From: Zygaena filipendulae
Lineage: Eukaryota > Arthropoda > Insecta > Lepidoptera > Zygaenidae
NCBI GenBank assembly: GCA_907165275.2
Contig: OU015666.1
Coordinates: 464,001 to 528,000, forward strand
Direction of reading: 5' to 3'
DNA length: 64,000 bases
The notes under the pieces were generated by a model that searched no databases, had not been told where the DNA came from, and was given only the letters and a program-made list of their open reading frames with translations. Position 1 is the stretch's first letter, and each line of letters opens with the position of its first letter. Below, in pieces: positions 42,111-52,806 of the stretch. The position numbers were made by a program, and so were the translations under genes.

Positions 42111-42453
42111 TGTTCGATAGCTCAGAGAAAATTAGAAAAAAATTATCTTGTTAAACTTAGGCTCAAAACTTTTTTAAACTCACCGACGCTGTCGATCCGC
42201 AATCCAGCCGAATATTTATTAACCCGGGCCCGGGACAGTTCACAGGTGGTTTTTATTTGTTTCACAGCTCTTCAGTGACAGATTTTCCTAATGTTTTATA
42301 ATTTTCACGCACAACTTATCAGGTGAGCCGGCGCCATAATTCGATATTTTTTAAAGAGAGCGCAACTAGCGCCTCCTTGCGTCGAGTGAGCGAGACCAGT
42401 TTCTTTTTTTTTTTTGTCTGGAGTCGTGGGTTTTGAGCATTCTAAACTATACA
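42111..42453 (-). repeat. BEL/Pao 5' LTR
   Basis: Reads as identical to the 3' LTR, including the 12-base T run and CCCGGGCCCGGG (42223-42234). Expected to hold the promoter. The outer edge joins TTTATCACTC. Confidence 0.97.
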
Positions 42454-42794
42454 TTTATCACTCTCAAATTATCCATAAGTACTAATATTAAGTATAAAAA
42501 AAGATTCTAATTTTTTTTTGTGTTGGATAAACTCAAAAACACCTGAACCAATTTCAAAAATTATTCAACTTCAAATTAAAACGGCTTTACTGCCCCAGAA
42601 GAGATAAAAACTAAGACAGACTGACAGATAAAAAGTGGACAGAGCAAAATTCGGCCTTATTGCTAGAGACAATCTTTGTGAGTGTGAATTACAATATTTC
42701 CGATTGACATAGGGTATATGTACATTTTATTTGTGTGCCAGTCGAGGAGCTATCTCGGGAAACCTTATTTTTAATTACTTAATTAATAATAATA
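42454..42794. other. No gene seen
   Basis: AT-rich; about 42520-42650 carries a worn repeat (ACTGACAGATAAAAAGTGG). No supported gene. Confidence 0.35.
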
Positions 42795-42965
42795 AAATTC
42801 AAATTCAAAATTCAAAAGCTATTTATTACTTAGGATTGGTTACAATCACTTGTAATCGTCAGCAGGTTCTTAAACTATAAATTACCGTCAGTTCGGAATA
42901 CGTCCTCTGCTGAGAAGAACTGACAAGAAACTCAGCAGCGCTGTCTTTTAATGATCATACTTATA
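42795..42965 (-). repeat. LINE 3' region fragment, copy 2
   Basis: ATTACTTAGGATTGGTTACA, AATCGTCAGCAGGTTCTTAA and GAAGAACTGACAAGAAACTC match the reverse of 35128-35275. From memory, wording such as AGAAACTCAGCAG is frequent in lepidopteran LINE 3' regions. Confidence 0.6.
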
Positions 42966-43251
42966 AACTAGGAGAACAAAAAATTATAATTGGATAGAGC
43001 AATTCATTCCCAAACGTCTGTATCATTTAAATAGTCTACTACACTATAATATGCTTTATAGCATAATCTGTGTTTAATAAGTGTCTTGAATTTATTAATT
43101 TTATCAATCTATAATATCAATCTATCAATAAATTAATCAATCATGAAACATTAGCAATCTATGTACATAGTTCCGAAACCGAAGCGACGTGTCGAATTGT
43201 CGGGAGGAACGCAATAAATCGCGCAAGAGTCGCGAGCTCTGGGCGCGCTGT

Positions 43252-43296
43252 AGTGAGAGCAGTGAGCGCAGTGAGCGCGGTGAGCGCAGTGAGCGG
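43252..43296. repeat. Minisatellite, 9-bp unit, five copies
   Basis: AGTGAGCGC repeated at 43252 (variant), 43261, 43270, 43279 (variant) and 43288 (variant). The unit length is a multiple of three, so frames on both strands stay open across it, which explains apparent ORFs at 43137-43438. The patch 43180-43420 is GC-rich; no gene is called. Confidence 0.85.
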
Positions 43297-43589
43297 AGCG
43301 TGTAATCGGACAAGCAGCGTGTCGCCCCGCGGGATCTGCCGCTGGATTGGGTTTGCACTTGTGGCGGGGCAGCTTTACCGGATTTTGGGGTCCGTGGGCG
43401 TTTTTTCTTTAACATTTATAAATGTTTTCCAATTTTAGTGTAAAAATTGGCAAGCGAACTACGATTCCAACAGAAAAAAACGGTGTGATATTAAATTTAA
43501 GAATGTTTTAATATCATCCCATGGATCATTTCTAAATTAATAACCATTGACGTAATTATCTTAAATAAATGAAAGAAATACAACATCTT

Positions 43590-43776
43590 CTGTACTAATA
43601 TTATCTCTGTCTGTCTGTCTGTTACCCACGCCCAACTACTCAAACGATCACCATGAAATTTCGCATATAAGTTGTCTGGCGTACCTACAGAAAAGCACAT
43701 TGGATAGTTTTTATTCCGAAATTCCCAATCGGACTCTGAAATATAACAAAAGTGAAAACGTTGGGAATTGACTAGT
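43590..43776 (+). mobile_element. Degenerate Helitron-like element
   Basis: TACTAATATTATCTCTGTCT to GTTGGGAATTGACTAG; the interior keeps ACCATGAAATTTCGCATATA. The terminal hairpin has decayed. Confidence 0.6.
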
Positions 43777-43780
43777 AATC

Positions 43781-44070
43781 TATATAATAAAAATGAATCG
43801 CCAAATGTGTTGGTAAGCGCATAACTTACAAACGACTGCACCAAATTCGAAAATTGTTTTTTTTTGTGTTCGTTATTGTCAGGACAAGGTTTATATAAAA
43901 GAAGTTTGGAGTTCCTGCGGGAATTCCGAAACTCACGCGGGTAAATCTCCGAAACGGTTGGACCGATATTGACGGGACTTTTACTGCTAAATAACGAATA
44001 CATTAGGCTATTTTGGAGTTTCTGCGGGAATCCCGAAACTCACGCGGGTGAAACCGCGGGGCACAGCTAG
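43781..44070 (+). mobile_element. Helitron-like element with duplicated 3' module
   Basis: TCTATATAATAAAAATGAAT at the 5' end. The module GGAGTT-CTGCGGGAAT-CCGAAACTCACGCGGGT occurs twice (43908-43941 and 44016-44050); only the second is followed by the hairpin and GGGGCACAGCTAG. Marker of a separate subfamily. Confidence 0.78.
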
Positions 44071-44226
44071 TTAATCATAAAAAAGGATTCAAAACTTCTG
44101 GATATCTATTAGATATAACTTAGTATCCTATTATAATATAAACAGGTGTTATTATTCTGAATATAGCGAGAAATTTTCATCCTGTACAGATAAAATCAAA
44201 TCTTAAATGATAATTATATTCCACTA

Positions 44227-44430
44227 CTAGCCGTTTCACCCGCGCGAAAGGTTTTTAAACAACAACTTTTTTCCCGACATCCGATTTCAATGAAACAAAG
44301 CCTATATGTAGCTCCAGGCTAAGCTTAATCTACCTGTGAAAACCGCATGGAAATCCGTTCAGTGGATTCAGAGATTATCGCGAACAGACAGACAGACAGA
44401 CAGAAAAGATTTTTAAAATTTCTATTTGTG
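44227..44430 (-). mobile_element. Helitron-like element, AAAGCCTATATGTAGCTCC type
   Basis: CTAGCCGTTTCACCCGCGCG at the left, then GAAAACCGCATGGAAATCCG and ACAGACAGACAGACAGACAG near the right. The right end is unclear. Confidence 0.65.
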
Positions 44431-44789
44431 AATTCCGCGAATGGCTGTTGTCTGCCATTTTATATATTATTTTTGTTACATTAGCCGTAAGGTTTTCCTC
44501 CAAAATAAAAAAAAAAAAAAAAACCCTTTTTTGTGGTTGGTTACTCTTCGTTTATCGTCTCGTGTCAATTTTTGTTAAAAATATTCAATGTACAGAATCG
44601 CGGATTCTACTCTTTTATTATAGTATTGAAGATAATATACAGGACCCAAACGCTTCGCTGTCGATATTAAAACGTATCCGAGCTGAACAGGTAGCGATAT
44701 CAAGCTATCCGATACTCGTTGAGAACGGAAGCTGGCCTGAAGTGACGTCACTTCCTCCGCCGTCCCTCCACGACTGGCTCCGATAGATC
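44431..44789. other. No gene seen; 20-base A tract near 44505
   Basis: A 112-codon frame spanning a poly-A run (44448-44786) has no recognisable family. 44690-44780 is GC-richer (GAAGTGACGTCACTTCCTCC). No call. Confidence 0.35.
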
Positions 44790-44800
44790 TTTATTATCTT

Positions 44801-44885
44801 ACCTACTAATTTTATGAATGAATGAAATTATCTCTATTAAAGGAACTACGAAATTAACGCGGGTGAATCCGCGGGAAATAACTAG
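44801..44885 (+). mobile_element. Internally deleted Helitron-like element
   Basis: CCTACTAATTTTATGAATGA joins almost directly to GGAACTACGAAATTAACGCG and ends GAATCCGCGGGAAATAACTAG. Only the two ends remain. Confidence 0.65.
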
Positions 44886-45009
44886 TTTTACAATGAATAA
44901 ATTAGATCGAAAGTTAATCTAATGTAGAGTCGTTAATGTCAAAACCAATAAATAATCAAAATACTAATTAATGTAAGTAAAAAATAAAACAATAAATGAG
45001 TCAAGGTTC

Positions 45010-45068
45010 ACCTTATTCCCGCGGGTACTCCGAAATTACCGCGGGTGAAACCGCGGGGTCAGCTAGTG
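45010..45068 (+). mobile_element. LEP1-type 3' end, truncated
   Basis: TTCCCGCGGGTACTCCGAAA, the hairpin CCGCGGGTGAAACCGCGG and GGTCAGCTAG. Nothing of the body is left. Confidence 0.85.
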
Positions 45069-45338
45069 TTCGATATTTACGTACTTTAGGCGTTGTAAGT
45101 TATATCTTCCAGTACTATTTCCATTAATATTTTCGTTTCGGTACGATGACATGAGGAAAATATTGTTTTTATTTTCAAATAATAAAAATATACGTTTCAT
45201 TATTTTATTCAGGGCGTAACGAGCCGCTGTAAATTGATATCTGAAACAAATTGTTTGTAATGAATCCGTAGGTAAAGAAAGCACATTTTATTTCGTGAAT
45301 AAAAAAGTATACGAGGAAAATGTATTTTTAGGTTATCA

Positions 45339-45524
45339 CTATCTGTGCCCCGCGGTAATTTCGGAGTTCCCGCGGGAATTACTGGATAAAAGTACCCTAT
45401 TTCCTTTTCTGTACCCTTGACAACGGGCATGCCAAATTTCATCCAAATCCGTTCAGCTGTTTTTGCGTGATTGAGTAACAAACATCCAAACATCCACACT
45501 TTCACATTTATAATATTAGTAGGA
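45339..45524 (-). mobile_element. LEP1-type Helitron-like element
   Basis: CTATCTGTGCCCCGCGGTAA (the hairpin lost one arm) to TTATAATATTAGTAGGA, with GACAACGGGCATGCCAAATT inside. Confidence 0.88.
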
Positions 45525-45954
45525 TTACGGCGCGTCATATTAGGACGGTGTACCTGTCCTTCTGTCTCATAATTGCCCTAAAACAATTTAGGCAATTTAC
45601 ACTAAAAATTTGAACTTAATATTAGTACATAGTACTGAGTATATTTTAAAAGCTAATTTATATTTTAAGTCTAATTTCAGGAACAATTTTCTCTAAAAGT
45701 CCAAGCTTACACAACAACAACTTAATAAAATTTCGGGCAATAGATGTCAAAATAAAACTAATCATTTCTAAGCAATATGCAACGGAAATCAAAAAAGTTT
45801 TTTTTTCTTTAAATCCAGTAACTTATCTAGAATCGCTGCACTATATGTAAAAAAGCAAGTAGCAACTAACTACTTTGACATTGCTGGTTTTAGAATGCTT
45901 AAACCATAAACAATTTTGATTTTTACCGATATCAATTCTTTATAGTATAAGCTA
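45525..45954. other. No gene seen
   Basis: AT-rich, unique within the window. Confidence 0.35.
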
Positions 45955-46030
45955 ATTGTATTTTATGGGTGCTGTCATAGTTATTGTAATTTTATTGACT
46001 TTGAATAAAATTATTTGACTTTGACTTGAA
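45955..46030 (+). repeat. LINE tail fragment (TTGACTTTGAC type)
   Basis: TTATGGGTGCTGTCATAGTT and ATTTGACTTTGACTT match the reverse of 18107-18200. The body upstream is absent or too diverged to see. Confidence 0.55.
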
Positions 46031-46329
46031 GTGATACTAATTCTTTGGGCACGCAGGGAAAACAATTTTCAAAACGCGTTATCGTAAACACGGTATAAAA
46101 ATAATTAACTTTATAATTACATACGAGTTCTCGAAACTCTGAGTACTTGATTAACTTAGAATAAATACAGTCTATCCTTCCCTCTTTTTTTGAAGTGAGT
46201 TAAAAAGTGATGTATAAAGTATTTGCCCACGTATTAAAGGGTCAGCTGTCCAATCCGAACGTTTTATTGGACACGAAGTTATCCCGACTCAAAAAAAGCT
46301 ATTCCATCAAGCAGTTGGGCTCTCTCTAT

Positions 46330-46395
46330 TCAATGGCGGGCGGTGCGCCGTCCCCGGGGTATCGGGTTCGATTCCCGACAACTCCGCAAGCACCT
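46330..46395 (+). repeat. tRNA-like (B-box) segment
   Basis: TCGGGTTCGATTCCCGACAA has an exact B box with a self-pairing TCGGG/CCCGA arm, as in the T-arm of tRNA. No good acceptor stem or A box was found, so a SINE remnant is more likely than a gene. Confidence 0.4.
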
Positions 46396-46609
46396 GCCAT
46401 CTAATTTGACCCAATGTAATCCTCATACATATAGATTCGCCTGGGATCTGTCCGTTGGACACCTTTGGACTTTGGTAATTTATTTGCGGACAAAACTTTT
46501 TTTTCTTAGTTTAGATTTAGTCCGTTCGGGGATCGTATATTCACGCCACAGCCACTTCAAAGGAGTTGAAGCTGAGATACCCACTGAAATGTATGTAATA
46601 AAGTGTAAT

Positions 46610-46727
46610 CCCTACTATTAATATTAAAAATGCGAAAGTAACTCTGTCTGTCTGTCTGTTATGCTTTCACACGCTTTATGCTTTCCCGCGGGAACTTCAA
46701 AACGGAACCACAAAGGGAACAGCTAGT
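46610..46727 (+). mobile_element. Short Helitron-like element
   Basis: TCCCTACTATTAATATTAAA at the 5' end, CCCGCGGGAACTTCAAAACG and GGGAACAGCTAG at the 3' end. Internally deleted. Confidence 0.72.
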
Positions 46728-46950
46728 GTGATATAATTTGAAAAGTTAGAAGAACTAATACGGAGGTTGTCGCGCTTTTTTAAATACCTAAAACTCTGTC
46801 GAACGATTTACACAGTGAGCTCGGGCGCGGCGGGAAATGGCAGCCAATATCCGGTCGGATGTCAAACGATAGGTATATATCAGCTGCTGAAAAGTTACAG
46901 TATCTACTATGGTAGTATGTCTGCGATGAAGGGAATGTTATTCGTGAAAT

Positions 46951-47140
46951 TCTACTAATATTATAAATGTGAAAGTGTGAATGTTTGTTACTCAATCAAG
47001 CAAAAACGGCTGAACGGATTTGGACGAAACTTGGCATGCACGTTGTTAGGGGTACAGAGAAGGACATAGGGTACTTTTTATCCCGGACTTCTCGCGGGAA
47101 CTCCGAAGTTATTGCGGGTGAAACCGCGTGGGGCAGCTAG
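46951..47140 (+). mobile_element. LEP1-type Helitron-like element
   Basis: TCTACTAATATTATAAATGT to GAAACCGCGTGGGGCAGCTAG with all standard blocks. A second, partial body (CCTTAACGGCTCTATCGATC to GGTGCTTTTTATCCCGGAAG) follows at 47190-47290. Confidence 0.9.
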
Positions 47141-47299
47141 TCTACAGTCTAAATATTATGTGATCAATGCGAATTGTTTGTTTTTTAGATTTGTTTGTTA
47201 CGCTTTCACGCCTTAACGGCTCTATCGATCAGCATGAAATTTTACATTGACGTACAGAAAAGGACATAGGGTGCTTTTTATCCCGGAAGTTTCACTCAC

Positions 47300-47901
47300 C
47301 GTTTTTCACTTTAATCAATAGCTTATAGCCACTGAATATTTTCGGCACCAATTATTATACATATATTACAGCAATTCTAACGCAATCTGGAGCGAGCAGC
47401 GGCGAGAGAAAAAAAAATATACAGTCCTCCAACCCTTCCTTACCTTAAATATACTTACAACGAACCGCCGTGCAAAAACGAACTGAAAAATCATGAAAAT
47501 AAAGTTTAAAATTAATTGCCCCGGTGATATTTACAAGAAATTCGAAGATATTGTTATATAATGCGAAAATGTACTAGAGAGTTATCCACGTGGAAATGCA
47601 GGCACCTCTTAAAGATGATAATTCCAAATCAGTGCGGCGGAGTGAGGAGATAAATTTCTAGAGTGTTCATATTACAAATGCAATATGGCCGCGTCGAGCT
47701 ACAAGCGATTATGAACTCTAAAGTGCCGCGCGAATGTCTTTTGTTTGAGTGAAAGTTTATAGAACGATCGATTTTTAAACGTATGGTGGCGTTTTAGAGT
47801 CCAAATTCGAGGCACCGCAACCGAGAAACCGCAGGTATTCTATTTAAAGACGGTAATAGAGTTACATACTTATAGGCGATGTAAAACAATGATTAATTAA
47901 T
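47300..47901. other. No gene seen; partly GC-rich
   Basis: Unique sequence with moderate GC segments (47380-47410, 47620-47720). No exon or RNA gene is supported. Confidence 0.35.
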
Positions 47902-48224
47902 AGGCATGTTGACTAATTTTTTTTAGCCTGTCTTGTAGATTATTAAAAAATATTGGACACGTATTTTTTCTTTTTTTACGTAATCAAAAAGTAACGGCGA
48001 TACATTGAGTTGAGATTTCGCGTGACGTCACTATTCAGACAGTTTGTATGGCGGTTTTAGCGGTTAGTGACGTCACGACTGTCCACCCTAAACTTTATTG
48101 CGCTTTATCTCTGTATATTTTAATTTATTTGAAAAAGCCAAAAGTACGTGTCAATTGTTTTTTTATTTTCTAACTGACGGACTAATTAGAATTTTGTTTT
48201 CCAAAAGTAGTCAACATCCCCATT
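47902..48224 (+). mobile_element. MITE family A, copy 4
   Basis: Complete; both TGACGTCA palindromes are intact (CGTGACGTCACTATTC near 48021 and AGTGACGTCACGAC near 48066). Confidence 0.88.
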
Positions 48225-48233
48225 ATATATATC

Positions 48234-48470
48234 ACTAGCTGTGCCCCGCGGTTTCACCTGCGTGAATTTCGGAGTTCCCGCAGGAACTTTGAAATGTGAA
48301 ATTTTGTCCAAAAAAAATTCTGGATAGTCACCCTTTTCACCTAAGGGTATAAAAAATAGCCTACGACCTATTCTAAGATCTACAAAATATTTCATAACAA
48401 TCGGTCAAACCGTTTCGGAGGATTTCGATAACAGACAAACTGTGACACGAGATTTTTATATATTAGACTA
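48234..48470 (-). mobile_element. Helitron-like element, TTTGAAATGTGAAATTTTG subfamily
   Basis: CTAGCTGTGCCCCGCGGTTT, then a body with TCACCCTTTTCACCTAAGGG and ATCGGTCAAACCGTTTCGG, to CGAGATTTTTATATATTAGA. It is followed directly by another reverse element. Confidence 0.8.
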
Positions 48471-48612
48471 GCCGTTCCCCACAGTTTTACCCGCGTTAAT
48501 TTCGGAGATCCTGCGGTAATTACAGGGTAAAACCCTATGTCCTTCTCTGTACCCCCGACAACGTGTGTGCCAAATTTCATGATGATCGATTGAGTAAAAC
48601 GTGAAAGCGTAA
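48471..48612 (-). mobile_element. LEP1-type Helitron-like element, partial
   Basis: CTAGCCGTTCCCCACAGTTT through CCTATGTCCTTCTCTGTACC to GTGAAAGCGTAACAAAG. The TAATATTAGTAGGA end is missing. Confidence 0.75.
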
Positions 48613-48614
48613 CA

Positions 48615-48850
48615 AAGTACTTTTTTCGACACTTCCAACAATTATATTATCGCTATATTTCAACTAATTAACACAAAACCTTGACAATTTCTTTACTTAA
48701 ACCTTCCTCATGAATCACTCAATCTATTAATGAAAACCGCATGAAAATTTGCTCAGTGATAGTTTTTGAAACTTTTGAACTTTTTGAGTTTATAGCGAAC
48801 AGACAGACGGCCCGGCGGACTTTATTTTATAATATTATGTAGGTAGGTAG
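48615..48850 (-). repeat. Interspersed repeat family H, copy 2
   Basis: CACTTCCAACAATTATATTA, AACACAAAACCTTGACAATT and GAAAACCGCATGAAAATTTG as in 32905-33128; an extra TTTTTGAAACTTTTGAAC lies inside. Ends TTTATTTTATAATATTATG. Confidence 0.6.
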
Positions 48851-48936
48851 TGAAGAAGTGCAAAAATTGTTTTCAGTACACTATTCGTATTTACTGAAAA
48901 GTTTATGTTTAAGTTTAGAAAACAACAGATCACACC

Positions 48937-49261
48937 AATGGGGATGTGGACTACTTTTGAAAATCGAAATTCGTCCTTCAGTTAGAAAATAAAAAAACAA
49001 TAGACACGTATTTTTTGCTTTTTCAAATAAATTAAAATATACACAGATAAAGCGCATTAAAGTTTAGGGCGAGGAGGTCGTGACGTCACTAACCACTAAA
49101 ACCGCCATACAAACTGTCAGAATACTGACGTCACGCGAAATTTGAACTCAATATATCGCTGTAATTTTTTGATTACGTAAAAAAAGAAAAAATACGTGTC
49201 CAATATTTTTTAATAATCTACAAGACGGACTAAAAAATAAAAATTTGTCAACATGCCCATT
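48937..49261 (-). mobile_element. MITE family A, copy 5
   Basis: Complete reverse copy (AATGGGGATGTGGACTAC to ACATGCCCATT) with both CGTGACGTCAC-type sites. It lies about 700 bp from copy 4, in the opposite orientation. Confidence 0.88.
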
Positions 49262-49649
49262 ACTTAACTTAACTTAACTCTAAAACTGGTAATCTGTGTA
49301 CAACATAGATAAATTTTAGTTCCCACACGTTTGTACGTTAAATACAGAACACAAACACTGTTATGTGTACAAGCTCATTAAGTTGAAGCTTAAAGCCTTA
49401 GACATGTCTGTGCACGTTAAATATGCATGACCAGTCTGCGCCGCGCCTTATGCTGTACAGGATGTTCGCTTTGCAACCATTAATATTTGATGGTACACTC
49501 GAATTATCGGGGGCGGAGCGGCTGAATCGACAGATGAAGTTACTCTATGTTACTCTATCGATTGTTCTCATCCTATGCTGGCTTACCTAGCAGAGTTGTG
49601 GTGGTCAAATTATATGAATACCATAAATTATATATTCATAGGAATAATA
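49262..49649. other. No gene seen
   Basis: Unique sequence; a short repeat AACTTAACTTAACTC at 49265. No supported gene. Confidence 0.35.
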
Positions 49650-49996
49650 CAACGTGTTAATGAATTAACTGAAAACCTGATACACCCCATTTAAAAAAAT
49701 AAACAATAATATGATTAAAATATATTTTATGTCGAAAAAAATTATACTTTAAAAGTTATTCAACATTAGTTTGGAGGTGACCTATCTACGATATTCCAAG
49801 CGCTACGCCCGCGCCTACCGGTTCGATTTTTTTTGCTGCGGGCGGCGTACGCGCCAAATATTGTATTATAAATAATTTAGACATGGGCTAGTAAAAATGA
49901 AAAAATATAACCTACATTAAAACATAGTGCGATCGATTCGCTCGTTGATTCTGAGCAAACTACTTTCTAGTTTTCAGTTAATTCATTAACACGTTG
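49650..49996 (+). mobile_element. MITE family B, copy 3 (best preserved)
   Basis: 347 bp with inverted ends CAACGTGTTAATGAATTAAC and GTTAATTCATTAACACGTTG, flanked by TA on both sides. This copy defines the family. Confidence 0.92.
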
Positions 49997-50049
49997 TATA
50001 GGTATACCAAGTTATTTTTAGTATACACTGATTACCGATACAACCCAAT

Positions 50050-50226
50050 ATCTCTATATAAAGAATCACGATTATAGTAAATATAAAAATCGATTGCAGT
50101 GCGTTAGTTTTGCGAATTCGAAAATTGCTCGACCGATTTGAATAGTTTTTTGGTTGTTTGTAATTGCTACGTTTTGTATGAGAGAAAAATTTTGTTTTGT
50201 ATGCGTGAAACCGCGGGACACAGCTG
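50050..50226 (+). mobile_element. Helitron-like element, worn
   Basis: TCTCTATATAAAGAATCACG at the start and CGTGAAACCGCGGGACACAGCTG at the end; the final CTAG has become CTGT. Confidence 0.6.
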
Positions 50227-50792
50227 TTCATGATTAAAAAAATTTTTATGAAATACATATCATTTATCATAGTTTCACCATTTTAAAAGTTCGGTTAAGT
50301 AAGTTGAATCGTTAGTCATTCAGTACTTAGAAATCAATCAGTCAGTCAGTTTTCAAGAGACTCCCTGTTTCAATTCTCAAAAATAGGTAGGTACCGTACA
50401 TTTTTATGACAACGAAAAAAGGAAATCAACCTGTATAATATCGTCTGTCAGCGGTAAAGGTAAAGGGCTAAGGGGAAGGCGATAGTGTTACCTTTGAAGG
50501 GGGAAGAGGCTTGTGAGGTTGAGTAGGGGATAATGCTTAAGTTATAACCCTGGGGTCATTGCCACGGCAGCTTTTTGATATTGACTAGAGCCAACATGAT
50601 AACACCTCCACAGCAAGTTTAGTCATTTGTATGTAAAAATGTGGTAAACAGCTAGTTTAATAAAAACTTAAATATTAGGTAGGTGAAAAGGGATTTTTTT
50701 TACATAGTTGTAAATAATTGAATTGAATATTATGTCCTTTTACTTATTGTTTATACATATTACTTCTTTCATACGACGTTTCTCCGTGTTTT
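50227..50792. other. No gene seen
   Basis: Unique sequence with a purine-rich stretch (GGTAAAGGTAAAGGGCTAAG, 50453-50475). Nothing supported. Confidence 0.35.
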
Positions 50793-51267
50793 TAGGCCCA
50801 TGCATCTATAACCGCATTAACAAGCAGCTTAATTTGTATCCATTGACTAAATTTGAATGCAAGAGGAAAGTGCAAAATTGGTTGCAATTACTCTCTTATG
50901 ATGAAACGGAAGAGTTGTTGCAAATTTCAGAATAAATCATCTTATCCTAAAGGACACTAAACATAAGCTGCAGTGTAATTACACACCCTCTCACACTCAC
51001 TCACACACAATTCACCCACACACACAGAGAGGTTCATATTTTACATATTTCACTTATATATATATATATATATCTTATTTCTACATTATTTATTTTAAAA
51101 CTTTCTTTGTAACAATACTAGTGATATAATAATATAAACTTATCTTCGGATGATTGAGGTTTGGGCGCTGTACGCCGTATTACAGGTATCTACACCTAGT
51201 TCGGCAACAGATGATACTAAACTTATATATGTAATTTTTGGAAATAAATATTATTATTATTATTATG
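50793..51267 (+). pseudogene. LINE 3' end with end of pol frame
   Basis: The last roughly 47 codons of a LINE pol are open (GPCIYNRINKQLNLYPL ... YDETEELLQISE, stop at 50933-50935). The pattern of Gly-Pro-x-Ile-Tyr-Asn followed by a Trp-rich helix matches the C-termini of Jockey/CR1-type pol proteins. A 3' UTR follows, with CACAC and TA microsatellites (51050-51070), and an AATAAATATTATTATTATTA tail ends at about 51266. 5'-truncated, inactive. Confidence 0.72.
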
Positions 51268-52087
51268 TTTCACTAGAACCAATACACCGAATTCGTTATT
51301 AATTTATTTAACGATCTTGTTAATTTCGAATTCAAGTAGTTAATTGTAAGTAAAATATTTTGTCTACATGAGATTTTTTAACAAGTTATTGTATCGATAA
51401 AATTTACGGGCAAATGTTAAGAAATCGAATCAATTAGAATTCGGAAAACATTCAACCCTTAAAATAAATTGTCATTAAAATTATAAACGAGCCACGGTAT
51501 CCTAAAAACAGTAACCAAACATCGCCTCCGACAAGAACACCTTTGTAAGTTGTCAGCGCACTACAAAGAGGGCAATGAGTATAACAATTTGATGTCTCCT
51601 TTGCAAAAAACTGTTGTCGCTTATTTTCATCACAAAGAATAAGGAAGGAAGCATCAACCGGTACTATAAGATATAATATAATAATATAATACATGGAGGC
51701 AGGTACTCGAAGTTTACCTGTTTGATGTCAGTAACGCGATTTGGTTATGAGAGATTGCTCTGTGAATATCAATGGGGTTTTGGAGACTGCCGCTGTGCTA
51801 GGAGTTTCGATCGTGTTTACTCTATGGAATATTCGATGTGCAACAACAAGTGAAGGGAATTTATGTAAGCTGGGCTAAAATTACAAATTTTATCTTTCAG
51901 CACTCGTTTGTCTACGTTGTTGATTAAACTATGCTTGGAGAACGGAAGAATCGTCTCGCTTAGATTCATAATATCTAGTTTATCTGATAAGAAATACCTA
52001 ATTAACATCAATAAATTTATGATTCAAATAAGATATTTCAGCTCCGAGAAATTCTGACAGTCACTGAGAATTTTAAGATAATAGGTA
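51268..52087. other. No gene seen
   Basis: AT-rich, unique in the window. Small frames on the minus strand (51452-51694, 51817-52011) have no recognisable family. Confidence 0.35.
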
Positions 52088-52293
52088 CTAGCTGTGCCCC
52101 GCGGTTTCATCAGCGGTAATTTCGGAGTTCCCGCGGGAATTCCGGGATAAAAAGTACCCTATTTCCTTTTCCGTACCCCTGACAACTTGCATGGCAAATT
52201 TCATCCAAATCCGTTCAGCCGTTTTTGCGTGATTGAGTAACAAACATCCAAACATCCAAACATCCACACTTTCACATTTATAATATTAGTAGA
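52088..52293 (-). mobile_element. LEP1-type Helitron-like element
   Basis: CTAGCTGTGCCCCGCGGTTT to TTATAATATTAGTAGA; complete, with three CATCCAAA repeats. Confidence 0.9.
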
Positions 52294-52347
52294 ACTAGTA
52301 GGGGCCCGCGACTTTACTATTAGCGTTAATGTAACTAGAAAAAAAAA

Positions 52348-52398
52348 ACATACGCGTCGAATTGATAACCTCGTCTTTTTTGGGAAGTCGGTTAAAAA
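52348..52398 (-). repeat. CCGACTTCCCAAAAAAGACG repeat head
   Basis: On the minus strand: TTTTAACCGACTTCCCAAAA followed by GAGGTTATCAATTCGACGCG. Same family as 1569-1790. Confidence 0.55.
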
Positions 52399-52437
52399 TG
52401 TATGTCGTCATGATGATCGCTTGACTAGTTGACTAAC

Positions 52438-52565
52438 TGATACCCACGGTTTAACCTGCATTAATTTCGGAGTTCCCGCGGGAATTCCGGGATAAAGTTA
52501 CCTATTGTCTTTTTCTACACCTCTGACAACGTGCATGCAAAATTTTATAATAATTCTAATATTAC
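52438..52565 (-). mobile_element. LEP1-type Helitron-like element, deleted
   Basis: CCCACGGTTTAACCTGCATT, TTCCCGCGGGAATTCCGGGA, then GACAACGTGCATGC and a jump to TTCTAATATTA. Short and worn. Confidence 0.65.
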
Positions 52566-52806
52566 AAATGGATGAAGAATCCTATTAGGTATATAACGTA
52601 CATATCTACTAGGTATATTATGATATAATAAGAATAGTCCATTTCACCCTTGTTGCTAGCCCTCGATGTTTCGCCTACAATATAATCAGCAGTTAAACAA
52701 ACCCAATCAAGCAAAACAATTAATATCAACCGGACTACTTCGGACCGAGCCTTGAAGGACTTGCCTGCGAACTACGATAATCGCCGAACCATTCTTTGAA
52801 TCTATA

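Larger units (their letters stand above)
35905..42453 (-). mobile_element. Complete BEL/Pao LTR retrotransposon
   Basis: A 6,549-bp minus-strand element: 5' LTR 42111-42453, primer-binding site 42091-42108, one Gag-Pol frame 36473-41710, polypurine tract 36248-36259, 3' LTR 35905-36247. The LTRs read as identical and the frame is intact, which together mean a young insertion that may still be able to move. Family assignment rests on the Gag-Pol domain order (DUF1759-like gag, aspartic protease, RT, RNase H, integrase, DUF5641-like end) typical of BEL/Pao. No target duplication of 4-6 bp is visible at the outer edges. Confidence 0.97.

Noticed and set aside
43137..43438. Ser/Arg-rich and Ala-Val-Ser repeat frames
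   Set aside because: Explained by a 9-bp tandem repeat and GC-rich composition.
46330..46395. Possible tRNA gene with GGGTTCGATTCCCGA
   Set aside because: A T-arm can form but no matching acceptor or D arm was found.
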